From JBFJVZ01 sp041623895 (GTDB lineage: Bacteria > Planctomycetota > Planctomycetia > Pirellulales > Pirellulaceae), in NCBI GenBank assembly GCA_041623895.1, contig JBFJVZ010000100.1:1-19028 (forward strand): a DNA stretch of 19,028 nucleotides, in the 5' to 3' direction. The notes under the pieces are model-generated. The model did no database searches. It was given only the letters and a program-made list of their open reading frames with translations, and was not told the DNA's origin. The position numbers and the translations under genes were made by a program. Numbering within the stretch: position 1 is the first letter of the stretch; every line of letters begins with the position of its first letter. Below are positions 1 through 7,697 of this stretch, in pieces.

Positions 1-2691
1 CGATGGATCTAATTTCAGACCCGCGTCCCTGGCCGAGCCCAATGCTGCGGCGGTCGCGGACACGGATCGTTCACGCTGCTGACCGCTGGGAATTCGTTGG
101 GTCGCCTCCGCCAAATCGATCGCTACCCTCATGAGCTCTTGCGGCTTACCGTCCGCGGTTTTTCGATAGGCGGCCGATGTTACTTCTGCAGCGTGGTATT
201 GCCCGACGCGGATCTGGCAGCGCAGCAGATGCGAGTAATGCTGCAAGAGATGAGATCTTGTTTGAGTGTCCTCCGGGGCATGCAACAAAGCGGTTTTTTG
301 TTGGCTAATGGCCGATTGCAGCAGTGCATTGGCCTCACGGTCCCGACCCATCGCCGACAATGAAGCCGCCAGATTGTGCAACATTGCACCCAGGCGACTG
401 TTGGCCCGCGGGTCAACAGATCGGCGATCGAGACAAGATTGCTGCAAATCAATGGCCTCGCGCAGCGACGTTTCTGCGCGAGAGTGCTGGGAACTTTTTT
501 GCAGGACCATCCCCAAATTATTCAAACTCATTGCCAAGTCGGATCGGTGCTGGTCGACCAGCGGTGCGATTGATCGGAGCTGCCGCCCCAGCGTGATTGC
601 GTTGGAGAAAGCTTTTTCGGCATTTGCGAACGCTTTGGTCTGCGAGTATGCGGCGCCCAAGTTGTTGTAAATCTTGGCAATTTCCGCAGACGCCCGCAGT
701 CGGTTGGATGAATGGTCGGCGGCGGCGGACAACTGCAAGTCGATCGCCTGCTGCAACAACCGGATTGCCAGCTGAGGTTCGGTTGCCAATAAGAGCGTGC
801 TGGAATTGCCAAGTGCAGCGGCCAGACCGCGCGTTGCCAGGTAGTTATCGGGATCAGATTGCACTATTCGCGTTAGACGTGCGGTGGCATCTTCAAACAA
901 CTCCTTCGCCATAGTATCTTTTCCCAAATCTTGTAAGAGCAACGCCAAGTTATTCGTTGTCAGCGCGAGTTCGGTCTCGCATGCAGCATCGTCAGGCTGC
1001 TCCGACAAAATTCGCCGCTGCGCCGCAATCGCTTTTTGATACGTCGTTGCGGCAGACTCAAAATGCCCCAAAGCGGCAAGTGCCAGGCCGAGGTGATTCC
1101 AGTTCTGAGCCATTTGATGTCTGGCGTCCGGTGCCAATCTCGTTTCCTTGGCGAGCCGATCAAAAATGATTGCTGACTGCTGGAAATGGGGTAGCGCATC
1201 AGCGGGTGACTTCAATTCATTCATCAGAGAACCAATGCGATTATGAGTCACCGCAAGTTCCGCTTGAAGTTTTGGATCACCGGTAGCTTGTGCGACGAAA
1301 TCCTCGTAATACTGCAACGTCTGGGTCAGCAAAGATTGCCGAACATGCTCAGCACCGGGCACTGACGCAAGTTGCTCAGCAACGCGTGATCCCAAATCGT
1401 CGACGGTTGCACGAGCCTGGTGCAAGTAGCGTTCAGCGTCCGATGCACTGGTGCGAGCATCATGATTTTTTTGCAAGATGATCGCGCTGCTGATCAGCAG
1501 CCACGCCATCGCTACCGTCAGGACGGACGATCCAGCCGCGACAATTTTGCGGTGCCGCACGGCATAACGGCCGGCCAGCGATGCAAGTGATGGGGGTCTG
1601 GCTACGGTTGGCCGGCCCTCTAAGACAGCTCTCATGTCATCGGCAAACTGTTGCGCCGACGCATAACGCTGGTCCTTTTGCTTCGCCATTGCCTTCTGCA
1701 AGACAACATTCAAATCACTGGGCACGTCGCATCGGTATTTGCTCAGTCGTGGTGGACCGTCTCGGTCGATTGCTCGAAGCAACGCAGCGCCGTCATCCCC
1801 AGCGACCGCCGGTTGCAACGTTAACATCTCAAACAGCGTGGCTGCGAGCGAATAAATGTCGGTGCGATGATCCACCAAGACCGTTCTTCCACTGGCTTGC
1901 TCGGGGCTCATGTAACGCATCGTGCCTAGCAAATCGCCGCTCAAGGTTAACGATACATCGTTCTGGCAGCGGGCGAGGCCGAAATCGGTGATCCAAATGT
2001 GCCCGTGATCTTCCAATAATAAATTCGATGGCTTGATGTCTCGATGCACGATGCCTGTTTCATGCGCACACTGCAGGGCATCCGCAGCGTCAATGGCCAG
2101 TTGGACGACATATTGCCAGTCGGCCAGTGATCCCGATTCACGTTGATCGGCAATCCATAAGTCGATCGGTTTGCCCTCGATCAGTTGCATCACATAAAAA
2201 TGAATGCCGCGCTCAATGCCGAAGCTGTACACCGGGACGATATTCGGATGTTGTAGCTGGCCAGCCGCTTGCGATTCATTTTTGAACCTTGCGATTTGGC
2301 GCGAGTCCAACACGGCGGCCAGCGGCAATAATTTCAACGCCACCCGACGATCGAGCGATCGTTGCCGGGCTTCGTACACGATCCCCATGCCGCCTCGCCC
2401 AAGTTCGCGGCCGATCGAAAAATCGCCCAGATCGAATGTTCCAATCTCGATTCCAGTGGACTGAAAACCGGCGGCAATCCCGTGCAAAGCATCCAGTTTT
2501 TGAAAGTAAGCGGCAAGCGCGTCTGCCAGGTCGGGATGCTCTTGCTTGAGAGCTTCCGTGTCGAGTGCCTCGCCTTTTTCGAGCCCGCAAAGGTAGCGGT
2601 CAAGTATTTCCGTCAGTCGTTGCTGTTGCGGCTCACTCAGATTCGACAGAATCGAAGACTGCTCAGAGAGATCTGCATCATGAACTTTCAT
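1..2691 (-). CDS. Ser/Thr protein kinase with C-terminal TPR region (3' end outside window)
   Basis: Membrane-anchored Hanks-type kinase predicted to phosphorylate Ser/Thr on partner proteins. The frame stays open from ATG 2691 to the window edge (897 codons visible, no stop). Visible motifs: glycine loop GRGGMGIVYEA (about residues 99-109), catalytic Lys120 in VALKLL, HRD at 216-218 followed by IKPSN, DFG at 236-238, and an activation segment ending in MSPEQ. All residues needed for catalysis are present. A hydrophobic segment at about 383-406 should cross the membrane. The rest is Ala/Leu-rich helical sequence with TPR-like units (for example NLALLLQDLGK and NNLGAAYSQTKAFANAEKAF). The start overlaps the sigma-factor stop by 14 nt, suggesting translational coupling. 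Planctomycetes commonly pair ECF sigma factors with such kinases; that this kinase controls its neighbour is inference. Confidence 0.95.
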   Translation of the reverse strand, partial: MKVHDADLSEQSSILSNLSEPQQQRLTEILDRYLCGLEKGEALDTEALKQEHPDLADALAAYFQKLDALHGIAAGFQSTGIEIGTFDLGDFSIGRELGRGGMGIVYEARQRSLDRRVALKLLPLAAVLDSRQIARFKNESQAAGQLQHPNIVPVYSFGIERGIHFYVMQLIEGKPIDLWIADQRESGSLADWQYVVQLAIDAADALQCAHETGIVHRDIKPSNLLLEDHGHIWITDFGLARCQNDVSLTLSGDLLGTMRYMSPEQASGRTVLVDHRTDIYSLAATLFEMLTLQPAVAGDDGAALLRAIDRDGPPRLSKYRCDVPSDLNVVLQKAMAKQKDQRYASAQQFADDMRAVLEGRPTVARPPSLASLAGRYAVRHRKIVAAGSSVLTVAMAWLLISSAIILQKNHDARTSASDAERYLHQARATVDDLGSRVAEQLASVPGAEHVRQSLLTQTLQYYEDFVAQATGDPKLQAELAVTHNRIGSLMNELKSPADALPHFQQSAIIFDRLAKETRLAPDARHQMAQNWNHLGLALAALGHFESAATTYQKAIAAQRRILSEQPDDAACETELALTTNNLALLLQDLGKDTMAKELFEDATARLTRIVQSDPDNYLATRGLAAALGNSSTLLLATEPQLAIRLLQQAIDLQLSAAADHSSNRLRASAEIAKIYNNLGAAYSQTKAFANAEKAFSNAITLGRQLRSIAPLVDQHRSDLAMSLNNLGMVLQKSSQHSRAETSLREAIDLQQSCLDRRSVDPRANSRLGAMLHNLAASLSAMGRDREANALLQSAISQQKTALLHAPEDTQTRSHLLQHYSHLLRCQIRVGQYHAAEVTSAAYRKTADGKPQELMRVAIDLAEATQRIPSGQQRERSVSATAAALGSARDAGLKLDPS

Positions 2692-3346
2692 TGGGAATCT
2701 CACAGCGAGTCTTAAATTGTTCCAAGGCCCGGAGCCAGAGCATCCGCACGGCGCCGCCGGTTCGACCCATCTGCTCTCCGATTTCGTCGAACGATAGTCC
2801 TTGGATGATGCGATAGATGATCACGTCGCGATACTGAGGCCGCAATTTGTTCAATTCGTTGGCGAGTTGAACGGCACTTTCTCTCTCCCGCATCGGGCTA
2901 CTGGGGGATTCCGTGTGGCCGGGCAGCATCGCCGCCAGGTTGCACGCCGATTCCTCGAGCCGATTAGATATCTGGTCAATCGATACTTCGCGGCGAATGT
3001 CTCGCTTGCCGGCTTTAACGTGTTTTGCAAAAGCGCGATGCAGCGTGTGTATTAAGATTTGACGCAACCAGGCAAGCAATTCGTTCTGACTGCCGCCGCG
3101 AAAGTCACCAAAGTCGCGGTGAGCCGCCAGCATTGTTTCTTGGACCAGATCTGAGGGGCTAATGCGACGCCGCAATCGATGATCCAATTGCGTGGTGGCA
3201 AGAATGGTCAAATAGCTCAAGTACCATTGCAACAACTGCCCCAATGCCTCGGAGTGACCCTCGCGCGCGCGGGCTAACAAGTCGCGGAATCCCTCGCTTT
3301 GCAACGGGTCGGATGATTGAACGCTGCCAGATGAGGTGCTGACCAT
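2678..3346 (-). CDS. ECF-type RNA polymerase sigma factor, planctomycete subfamily
   Basis: A 222-aa sigma-70 family factor that would direct RNA polymerase to a small regulon. Region 2 lies at about residues 22-108, with a polymerase-binding and -10-recognition core around SPSDLVQETMLAAHRDFGDF and AWLRQIL. Region 4, a helix-turn-helix for the -35 element, lies at about 157-212 (LRPQYRDVIIYRI, LSFDEIGEQMGRTGGAVRMLW). The length suits the family plus a short N-terminal extension. No anti-sigma factor gene is adjacent. Instead the kinase gene starts inside the last codons of this one, in another frame. That arrangement matches kinase-associated ECF sigma factors known from planctomycetes, where phosphorylation is thought to replace an anti-sigma factor. 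The Shine-Dalgarno sequence before ATG 3346 is weak, so a slightly different start is possible. Confidence 0.95.
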   Translation of the reverse strand: MVSTSSGSVQSSDPLQSEGFRDLLARAREGHSEALGQLLQWYLSYLTILATTQLDHRLRRRISPSDLVQETMLAAHRDFGDFRGGSQNELLAWLRQILIHTLHRAFAKHVKAGKRDIRREVSIDQISNRLEESACNLAAMLPGHTESPSSPMRERESAVQLANELNKLRPQYRDVIIYRIIQGLSFDEIGEQMGRTGGAVRMLWLRALEQFKTRCEIPNESS

Positions 3347-3541
3347 GGTGTGGTCTCGGAAGCGATTCAGAAAAGTAGGTTTCTATTGTAAGTCCAGGCT
3401 GCGAAGTTTTGACGGCCTGTTGATTAGTAAGCCGTTACGGCCATCGGCTCACCTTTATTCGCCCCGCAAATAGCCTGATTCACTCGCTAGTAAATGTACG
3501 GATCAGCTGTGAATTCATTCACCGGAAATCTTTGCTGCAAG

Positions 3542-3583
3542 GCGAATTCCTTTCAAAAACGTGCTCGAAACCTGGGAATTCGC
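3542..3583. repeat. Inverted repeat around the stop codon of the metalloprotease gene
   Basis: A 9-bp perfect inverted repeat, GCGAATTCC at 3542-3550 and GGAATTCGC at 3575-3583, with a 24-nt spacer containing the TGA stop (3555-3553). It could form a hairpin at the mRNA 3' end. It has no T-tract, and half of it lies in coding sequence (about F-R-A-R-F at the C-terminus), so a terminator role is only a possibility. Confidence 0.3.
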
Positions 3584-5319
3584 ATGGTTGCCAGCTGTGC
3601 AAACAGCCGATCAATGTTCGATTCTTGCGGCATTTGCCGTTGGCTGATCCAGGTGTCCAATTCCTCTCTGGACACGGCGCCGTCGCCATCGCTGTCAGCC
3701 GCGATGATCTTTTGCCAGCGTCGGGGCGAGAGTTCTTGCTCTTGCAGCAATCCGTCGCGGTTGCTGTCGATAGCAGCAAATCTCTCGTCGCGCGCGGCTT
3801 CAATTGCGGTCTCGATTTCTGCTAGCGTGATGAGCTGGTTGTTATCGGCATCGACGTTGCGGTCAACAAGCCTTTCCCACAAGAGCGCCGGCAGTTCGTC
3901 TTCGCTGAGACTGCCGTCTTCGTTGTCGTCGAACCTGGATAGCAATCCTTCTGCGTCGAGTCTCATGAATCCGAAACCGCGGCGGCCATGCTGATGCCGG
4001 TCAGGGTGCGGGCAATCTTCATCGTCTTCCTCTGGATCATCATCGCCCTCATCATCCACTTCATCTTCATCATCCACTTCGCCCTCATCATCATCGATGT
4101 CGTCGACTTCGTCGTCGACCCGGTTGTCGTCTTGATCACTCGCATCATCCTCAGCGTCGGCGAGCTCGTTGTCATCAACTTCTTGCTCCTGCTGTTCTGT
4201 CGTGTTGTTGATGTCATCGTCGTCAGCTTCATTGGCCGATTCATCCAGATCACTGTCCCCCGCTGTTTCGTTGGGGTCTTCGGTATCGATGACGATCGTG
4301 ACGTCTTCCTCGGATTGATCTGTTGTGTCGGTATCAGATTCGTCGATGACATTCGTTTGTTCAGCAGGGCCGGACTCGATCAGAGTATTGATGACAAACA
4401 ACGCGTCCGCAGCCGTGATCGTGCCATCGCCATTGGTATCACACATGCCTTCAATCGACTCAACTTCGACACCGTTGGGAGACTGACTTAGTTGGTTGAT
4501 CACCATCAAGGCATCCGCAGCCGTGGTGTTGTTGTCCCCATTCACATCGGTTGCGTTGTACAAGTTGTGATACTCGGGCACGTCCGCCTGGAGACGTCCG
4601 GCAAATCGGCCCCACCCACGCCAGAACCAGCGCCAAAACCGTCGCTGGATTGACGAATTGTCGTTGTCGCGCGTCTCCGTGGCGGTATCGTCTGGCGTTT
4701 CCTTTACCGCTGTTTCGTTATTCGCTTGCGCCGCTGCCCCGCTGTCGTCCGCAGCTGCATACAACGTGCCGGCAGCAGCAATGTCCGTGCTTGTCAGTGA
4801 CGTGAACTGGGTGTTCGGTGAAACGTATGGGGCGAGTACTGAGCCAGGGACATTGAGATGATCCAGACCCAAAGCGTGCCCGATTTCGTGAGCTGCGACC
4901 CACACCAGATCAAACGCGCTGCGCCCCCGCGAGTTGCCGATCTCCCAGTTTTCCGCAACGTCGAACTCAATGTCGCCGGCGATCCGAGCTGGATTGACAT
5001 CATCGGGAAGGTACGCTTGGGCCAGCGTTCCCCCGGGCCCATCGATATTCTGGAAGCTGATGTCCAGTGAACCTCGCAGCCCGCTCTGGGAGGTGGGGAG
5101 GAAGGTGACGTCTGCCACTGCAGACCAAGCATCCAACGCGGTTTGGATGGCAGCGTTGACTTCGCTTTGCGACAAAGACGCTGGAGAGTTCGCGATGTGG
5201 TAAGCCAGCGTCGCGTCGCCAAGTCCCGGTCCGTCCCAGCCGAGACTAGCTGCTAGCAAGTGTCGGCCTTCAAGAGTCTGCAGGGAAAGGCGACGTTTCT
5301 TTGCTGTTCGGCGTTTCAT
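3553..5319 (-). CDS. Secreted matrixin-like metzincin with dockerin repeats, acidic tract and EF-hands
   Basis: A 588-aa mosaic protein. The start at 5319 is chosen because MKRRTAKKRRLSLQTLEGRHLLAA is the typical planctomycete basic plus LExRxLLA N-terminus; an upstream in-frame extension to 5490 looks non-coding. Residues 25-190 resemble a matrixin (M10) protease: HEIGHALGLDH supplies zinc ligands H144, H148 and H154 and the catalytic E145. Where the Met-turn is expected the sequence reads GSVLAPYVS, with Leu162 in place of Met. A Trp/Arg-rich stretch follows (about 226-243), then two dockerin-like calcium repeats (258-277 and 294-313) and a highly acidic Asp/Glu tract (about 321-437). Four canonical EF-hand loops start at D464, D490, D518 and D542. 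Likely exported and calcium-dependent; the substrate is unknown. It is separated by about 200 nt from the sigma factor gene. Confidence 0.88.
   Translation of the reverse strand: MKRRTAKKRRLSLQTLEGRHLLAASLGWDGPGLGDATLAYHIANSPASLSQSEVNAAIQTALDAWSAVADVTFLPTSQSGLRGSLDISFQNIDGPGGTLAQAYLPDDVNPARIAGDIEFDVAENWEIGNSRGRSAFDLVWVAAHEIGHALGLDHLNVPGSVLAPYVSPNTQFTSLTSTDIAAAGTLYAAADDSGAAAQANNETAVKETPDDTATETRDNDNSSIQRRFWRWFWRGWGRFAGRLQADVPEYHNLYNATDVNGDNNTTAADALMVINQLSQSPNGVEVESIEGMCDTNGDGTITAADALFVINTLIESGPAEQTNVIDESDTDTTDQSEEDVTIVIDTEDPNETAGDSDLDESANEADDDDINNTTEQQEQEVDDNELADAEDDASDQDDNRVDDEVDDIDDDEGEVDDEDEVDDEGDDDPEEDDEDCPHPDRHQHGRRGFGFMRLDAEGLLSRFDDNEDGSLSEDELPALLWERLVDRNVDADNNQLITLAEIETAIEAARDERFAAIDSNRDGLLQEQELSPRRWQKIIAADSDGDGAVSREELDTWISQRQMPQESNIDRLFAQLATMRIPRFRARF
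4017..4357 (-). repeat. Low-complexity Asp/Glu-coding tract inside the metalloprotease gene
   Basis: The sense strand is dominated by GAT/GAC/GAA/GAG codons and encodes about 115 residues that are mostly Asp and Glu with Asn, Thr and Ser. The plus strand accordingly shows repeated tca/tcg trinucleotides. Such tracts expand and contract by slippage and often act as calcium-binding or spacer segments in secreted proteins. The long open plus-strand frame here (3988-4491) is only the antisense of this bias. Confidence 0.75.
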
Positions 5320-5790
5320 CGTTTTTTCGATCGCAAGAGAAAGAAGAGTGAAAGGCTCGGGAAACTCAAGTTTTTGCGGGGGCCAATGAAGTAAGGGACA
5401 TTTGCGGTGAGTTTTGTCACGTATCTTCGGAAAAAAATCATTGCCCCCGATAGTCACGCAGAAAACCGCAGCGTGCAACAGGACAGGCAACGGAGACTCG
5501 CGCCATCAAAACATATTGGCCCATCAGTCAACGACGGCAATACTCACAAAGCAAGGATGACCAGAAACAAAGCGTGAATGCCGGTTGATATGAACATCGC
5601 GACGATGTCGCGATGGAGGTCTGTTTTACGTTCGCCCGTCAGCACAACGGCGTCGATCGGCGGAGCCGATGAAGATCGAGCCATGAGTTGGGTCTGTTTG
5701 CAGGGCCAGATAAGAAGCACGCAATCAATTGGATATCTTTCGCTGGGCACGATGCCTGACAAACCGCAAAGATCTCCCATGTCGACAAAA
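5320..5790. other. Gap between sulfatase and metalloprotease genes
   Basis: This 471-nt stretch separates the sulfatase stop from the metalloprotease start. It holds one doubtful 46-codon ORF (5684-5544) and otherwise nothing I can identify: no tRNA, clear hairpin terminator or repeat. It probably contains the metalloprotease promoter, but I could not place -35 or -10 elements. Confidence 0.5.
5544..5684 (-). CDS. Possible small single-span membrane protein (doubtful)
   Basis: A 46-residue ORF beginning MARSSSAPPIDAVVLTGE and ending in one hydrophobic segment (about residues 28-46, MFISTGIHALFLVILAL) directly before the stop. The shape, a polar N-terminus and then a membrane helix, could be a genuine micro-protein. 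It could equally be the truncated N-terminus of a larger membrane protein, since the helix has no C-terminal flank. No convincing Shine-Dalgarno sequence precedes ATG 5684. The same frame extends upstream to an ATG at 5780, but that extension looks random. I do not recognise a family. Confidence 0.3.
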   Translation of the reverse strand: MARSSSAPPIDAVVLTGERKTDLHRDIVAMFISTGIHALFLVILAL

Positions 5791-7278
5791 TTAATGGGTC
5801 AGCTCAGCAGATGCAGCAGATGCTTTTTGATCCACGTTCGAGAGTTCTCGTCGCATGATTGTGATGATATCTCGATGGGAATCGCGATTGGCAAGGTTGA
5901 TATGTTCAGCCTCATCATTGCGTAAATCGTACAACTCCTCTCCGTCAGGCCATACGGCGTAACGCCAGCGCGGCGAGCGGATTGCCTTGCCCAGTTGGCT
6001 GCCCCGCGATACGACGGTGTAGGCTATTGGTTTCCCCGGCAATGACGCATCGCCAAGCACGGGCACAAGACTACGACCCTGCAATTCATCCGGAGCATCG
6101 ACGCCGCATAATTCAGCCAGCGTTGGGAACAGGTCTACCAGTTCGACCAACCCGTCGCTGGATGAGGAAGGTTTGGTTTGACGTGGGACGCGGATGATCA
6201 GCGGTACGCGGTCACAAACCTCGAACAGCGTCACTTTTCCCCACATGAAATGCTCGCCCAACTGGTAACCGTGATCGGAGGTCAACACGATGATGGTGTC
6301 GTCCCAGTGACCAGATTCTTGCACCGCATCGATAATCAGGCCGATCTGCGCATCTAAAAAGGAGATGCAGGCGTGATAGGCTTGCATGTACTGGCGACGG
6401 AGTGAATCGTTCTCGATGCCCAGCTCGAACCCGAAGCTGGAGAATCGCTTGACCATCGCCGTTTTTGGGGCTTGCGCCCAGAAATCTTTTGGTTCCGGCA
6501 AAAACACGAGTGCGGCTTTCGGATACATCGCGAAGTACTTATCCGGCGCCAAGAACGGCACGTGAGGTTTGTGAATACCGCAGGCCATGAAGAACGGCTT
6601 GTCACCGTGGATCTTGTCTTTCAGCCAGGATGCGATCTGGCGGGCATTCTTGCCGTCTTTATGTTGCTCGTCACGCAATCCGGATGGTCCGTATCCGGGT
6701 TGTTGCTGGCCGCGAGTTTGAGTGCCGAGCGATGGAAGATACTCTTTCCAAAGCTGCCGCGTTCTGCCGCGCTCGATCGATCCGTGTTGGGCTTCGAATT
6801 GCTCGCGCGCTTTCGTCACCATCGGCAGCTCATCATTCTCGAATCGCAGTGATTGGTGCCAGGCTGTCTCTCCCGGATCAGTTCCCGGATTATGAAAAAC
6901 TTTGCCGACGGCGCCGGTCCAATAGCCCGACTTTTGGAAAGCCTCGGGCATGGAAACGGTGCCCGGTCGCGTGCCGCGAATATCCGACTTGTTGTCCAGT
7001 ACTCCGGTCGATTGCGGATACAGCCCGCTTAAGAACGAAGCCCGTGAGGGACCACAAACGGGATACTGACAATAAGCACGCCGGAATGTCATCCCGGAGG
7101 CAGCCAATTCAGCAAACGCCGGTGTCTTGATATGTGGATAGCCGGAGCTGGAAACGTGCGTGTTCAGATCATCGCAAACGATGAACAATACGTTGGGCCG
7201 CTTCGCTAAGGCTGATCCCGATGATGCGCTGATCAGCAGAATGGCGGCAACGACAATGGTTTCGTGAAATGATTTCAT
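5791..7278 (-). CDS. Exported sulfatase (iduronate-2-sulfatase-like, formylglycine type)
   Basis: A 495-aa arylsulfatase-superfamily enzyme expected to hydrolyse sulfate esters, probably on algal or other sulfated polysaccharides. The signal peptide spans about residues 1-25 (cleavage near SALA). Metal ligands D36 and D37 sit in FIVCDDLN. The CGPSRASFLSG motif gives Cys75 as the residue converted to formylglycine, with Arg79. Further active-site elements are GKVFH (125-129), HKPHVPF (236-242) and SDHG (D335, H336), followed by GEHFMWGKVTLFE (Lys348). The C-terminal domain ends with the usual ELYDLRNDEAEHINLA block. All key residues are present, so the enzyme should be active if a formylglycine-generating enzyme exists elsewhere. 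It starts 18 nt after the stop of a sulfatase C-terminal fragment. The Shine-Dalgarno sequence is weak, but the signal peptide supports ATG 7278. Confidence 0.96.
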   Translation of the reverse strand: MKSFHETIVVAAILLISASSGSALAKRPNVLFIVCDDLNTHVSSSGYPHIKTPAFAELAASGMTFRRAYCQYPVCGPSRASFLSGLYPQSTGVLDNKSDIRGTRPGTVSMPEAFQKSGYWTGAVGKVFHNPGTDPGETAWHQSLRFENDELPMVTKAREQFEAQHGSIERGRTRQLWKEYLPSLGTQTRGQQQPGYGPSGLRDEQHKDGKNARQIASWLKDKIHGDKPFFMACGIHKPHVPFLAPDKYFAMYPKAALVFLPEPKDFWAQAPKTAMVKRFSSFGFELGIENDSLRRQYMQAYHACISFLDAQIGLIIDAVQESGHWDDTIIVLTSDHGYQLGEHFMWGKVTLFEVCDRVPLIIRVPRQTKPSSSSDGLVELVDLFPTLAELCGVDAPDELQGRSLVPVLGDASLPGKPIAYTVVSRGSQLGKAIRSPRWRYAVWPDGEELYDLRNDEAEHINLANRDSHRDIITIMRRELSNVDQKASAASAELTH

Positions 7279-7296
7279 GTGCTCACGTGTTGATTG

Positions 7297-7695
7297 CTAT
7301 TTCTTTGCGGCATCGCGCCGTCTCTTGGCCGGTCGCTGGTCATTCTCTTCCCGTGCTCGCTTGGCTGGCTTGGCTTGATCGGCATTGGCGGTCCAGCGCT
7401 TGCTGCCGCCGGTGATCGGCTCGCCCATCGGCTCGATCCAAGCTTCAAGTGCTTCGCTCAACTCGCGGACAATGGCCGGATTTGCTGCGGCCAGATTCGA
7501 CCGCTCGGAAGGGTCGTCAGCGAGATTGAACAATTCCTTCTGTCCTTTCAGGAATCGCAATTTCCAGTCACCGCGGCGAACAGCCCATTCCCCTTCGGGG
7601 CCTTTGCTCCAATAGAGTGCGTCATGGCGGTTTGACGTTTGCGCGGTCAATAACGGCAACAAACTCACCGCGTTGTCCCCAATCTGAGGGAATTG
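7297..7695 (-). pseudogene. C-terminal fragment of a second sulfatase
   Basis: The frame encodes the last ~130 residues of a sulfatase: NAVSLLPLLTAQ, then HDALYWSKG, EWAVRRGDWKLRFL and KELFNLADDPSERSNLA. This is the typical C-terminal subdomain, followed by a Lys/Arg-rich tail ending RRRDAAKK. The N-terminal two-thirds, including the CxPSR motif and all metal ligands, are missing. Recognisable similarity begins at about 7692, immediately after the kelch-gene stop (7700-7698). Upstream, the frame continues to 8034 only as an out-of-frame shadow of the kelch gene, with no sulfatase content. No plausible ribosome binding site is visible at the junction. I infer a deletion or recombination that joined the kelch gene to the interior of a sulfatase gene. 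A translated product from an internal start (for example ATG 7743) cannot be excluded but would lack catalysis. Confidence 0.8.
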
Positions 7696-7697
7696 AA

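Noticed and set aside
4017..4357. Tandem repeats suggestive of a CRISPR or satellite array
   Set aside because: The trinucleotide pattern comes from acidic codons in an intact reading frame; there are no fixed repeat and spacer units.
3988..4491. 167-codon plus-strand ORF rich in Ile and Val with apparent membrane segments
   Set aside because: It is the antisense of the Asp/Glu codon tract in the metalloprotease gene (GAT/GAC reversed gives ATC/GTC), which mimics hydrophobic protein.
5320..5490. 57-codon upstream extension of the metalloprotease
   Set aside because: The MKRRTAKKRR...LEGRHLLA pattern marks the normal N-terminus at 5319; the extension has no signal peptide and no conserved feature.
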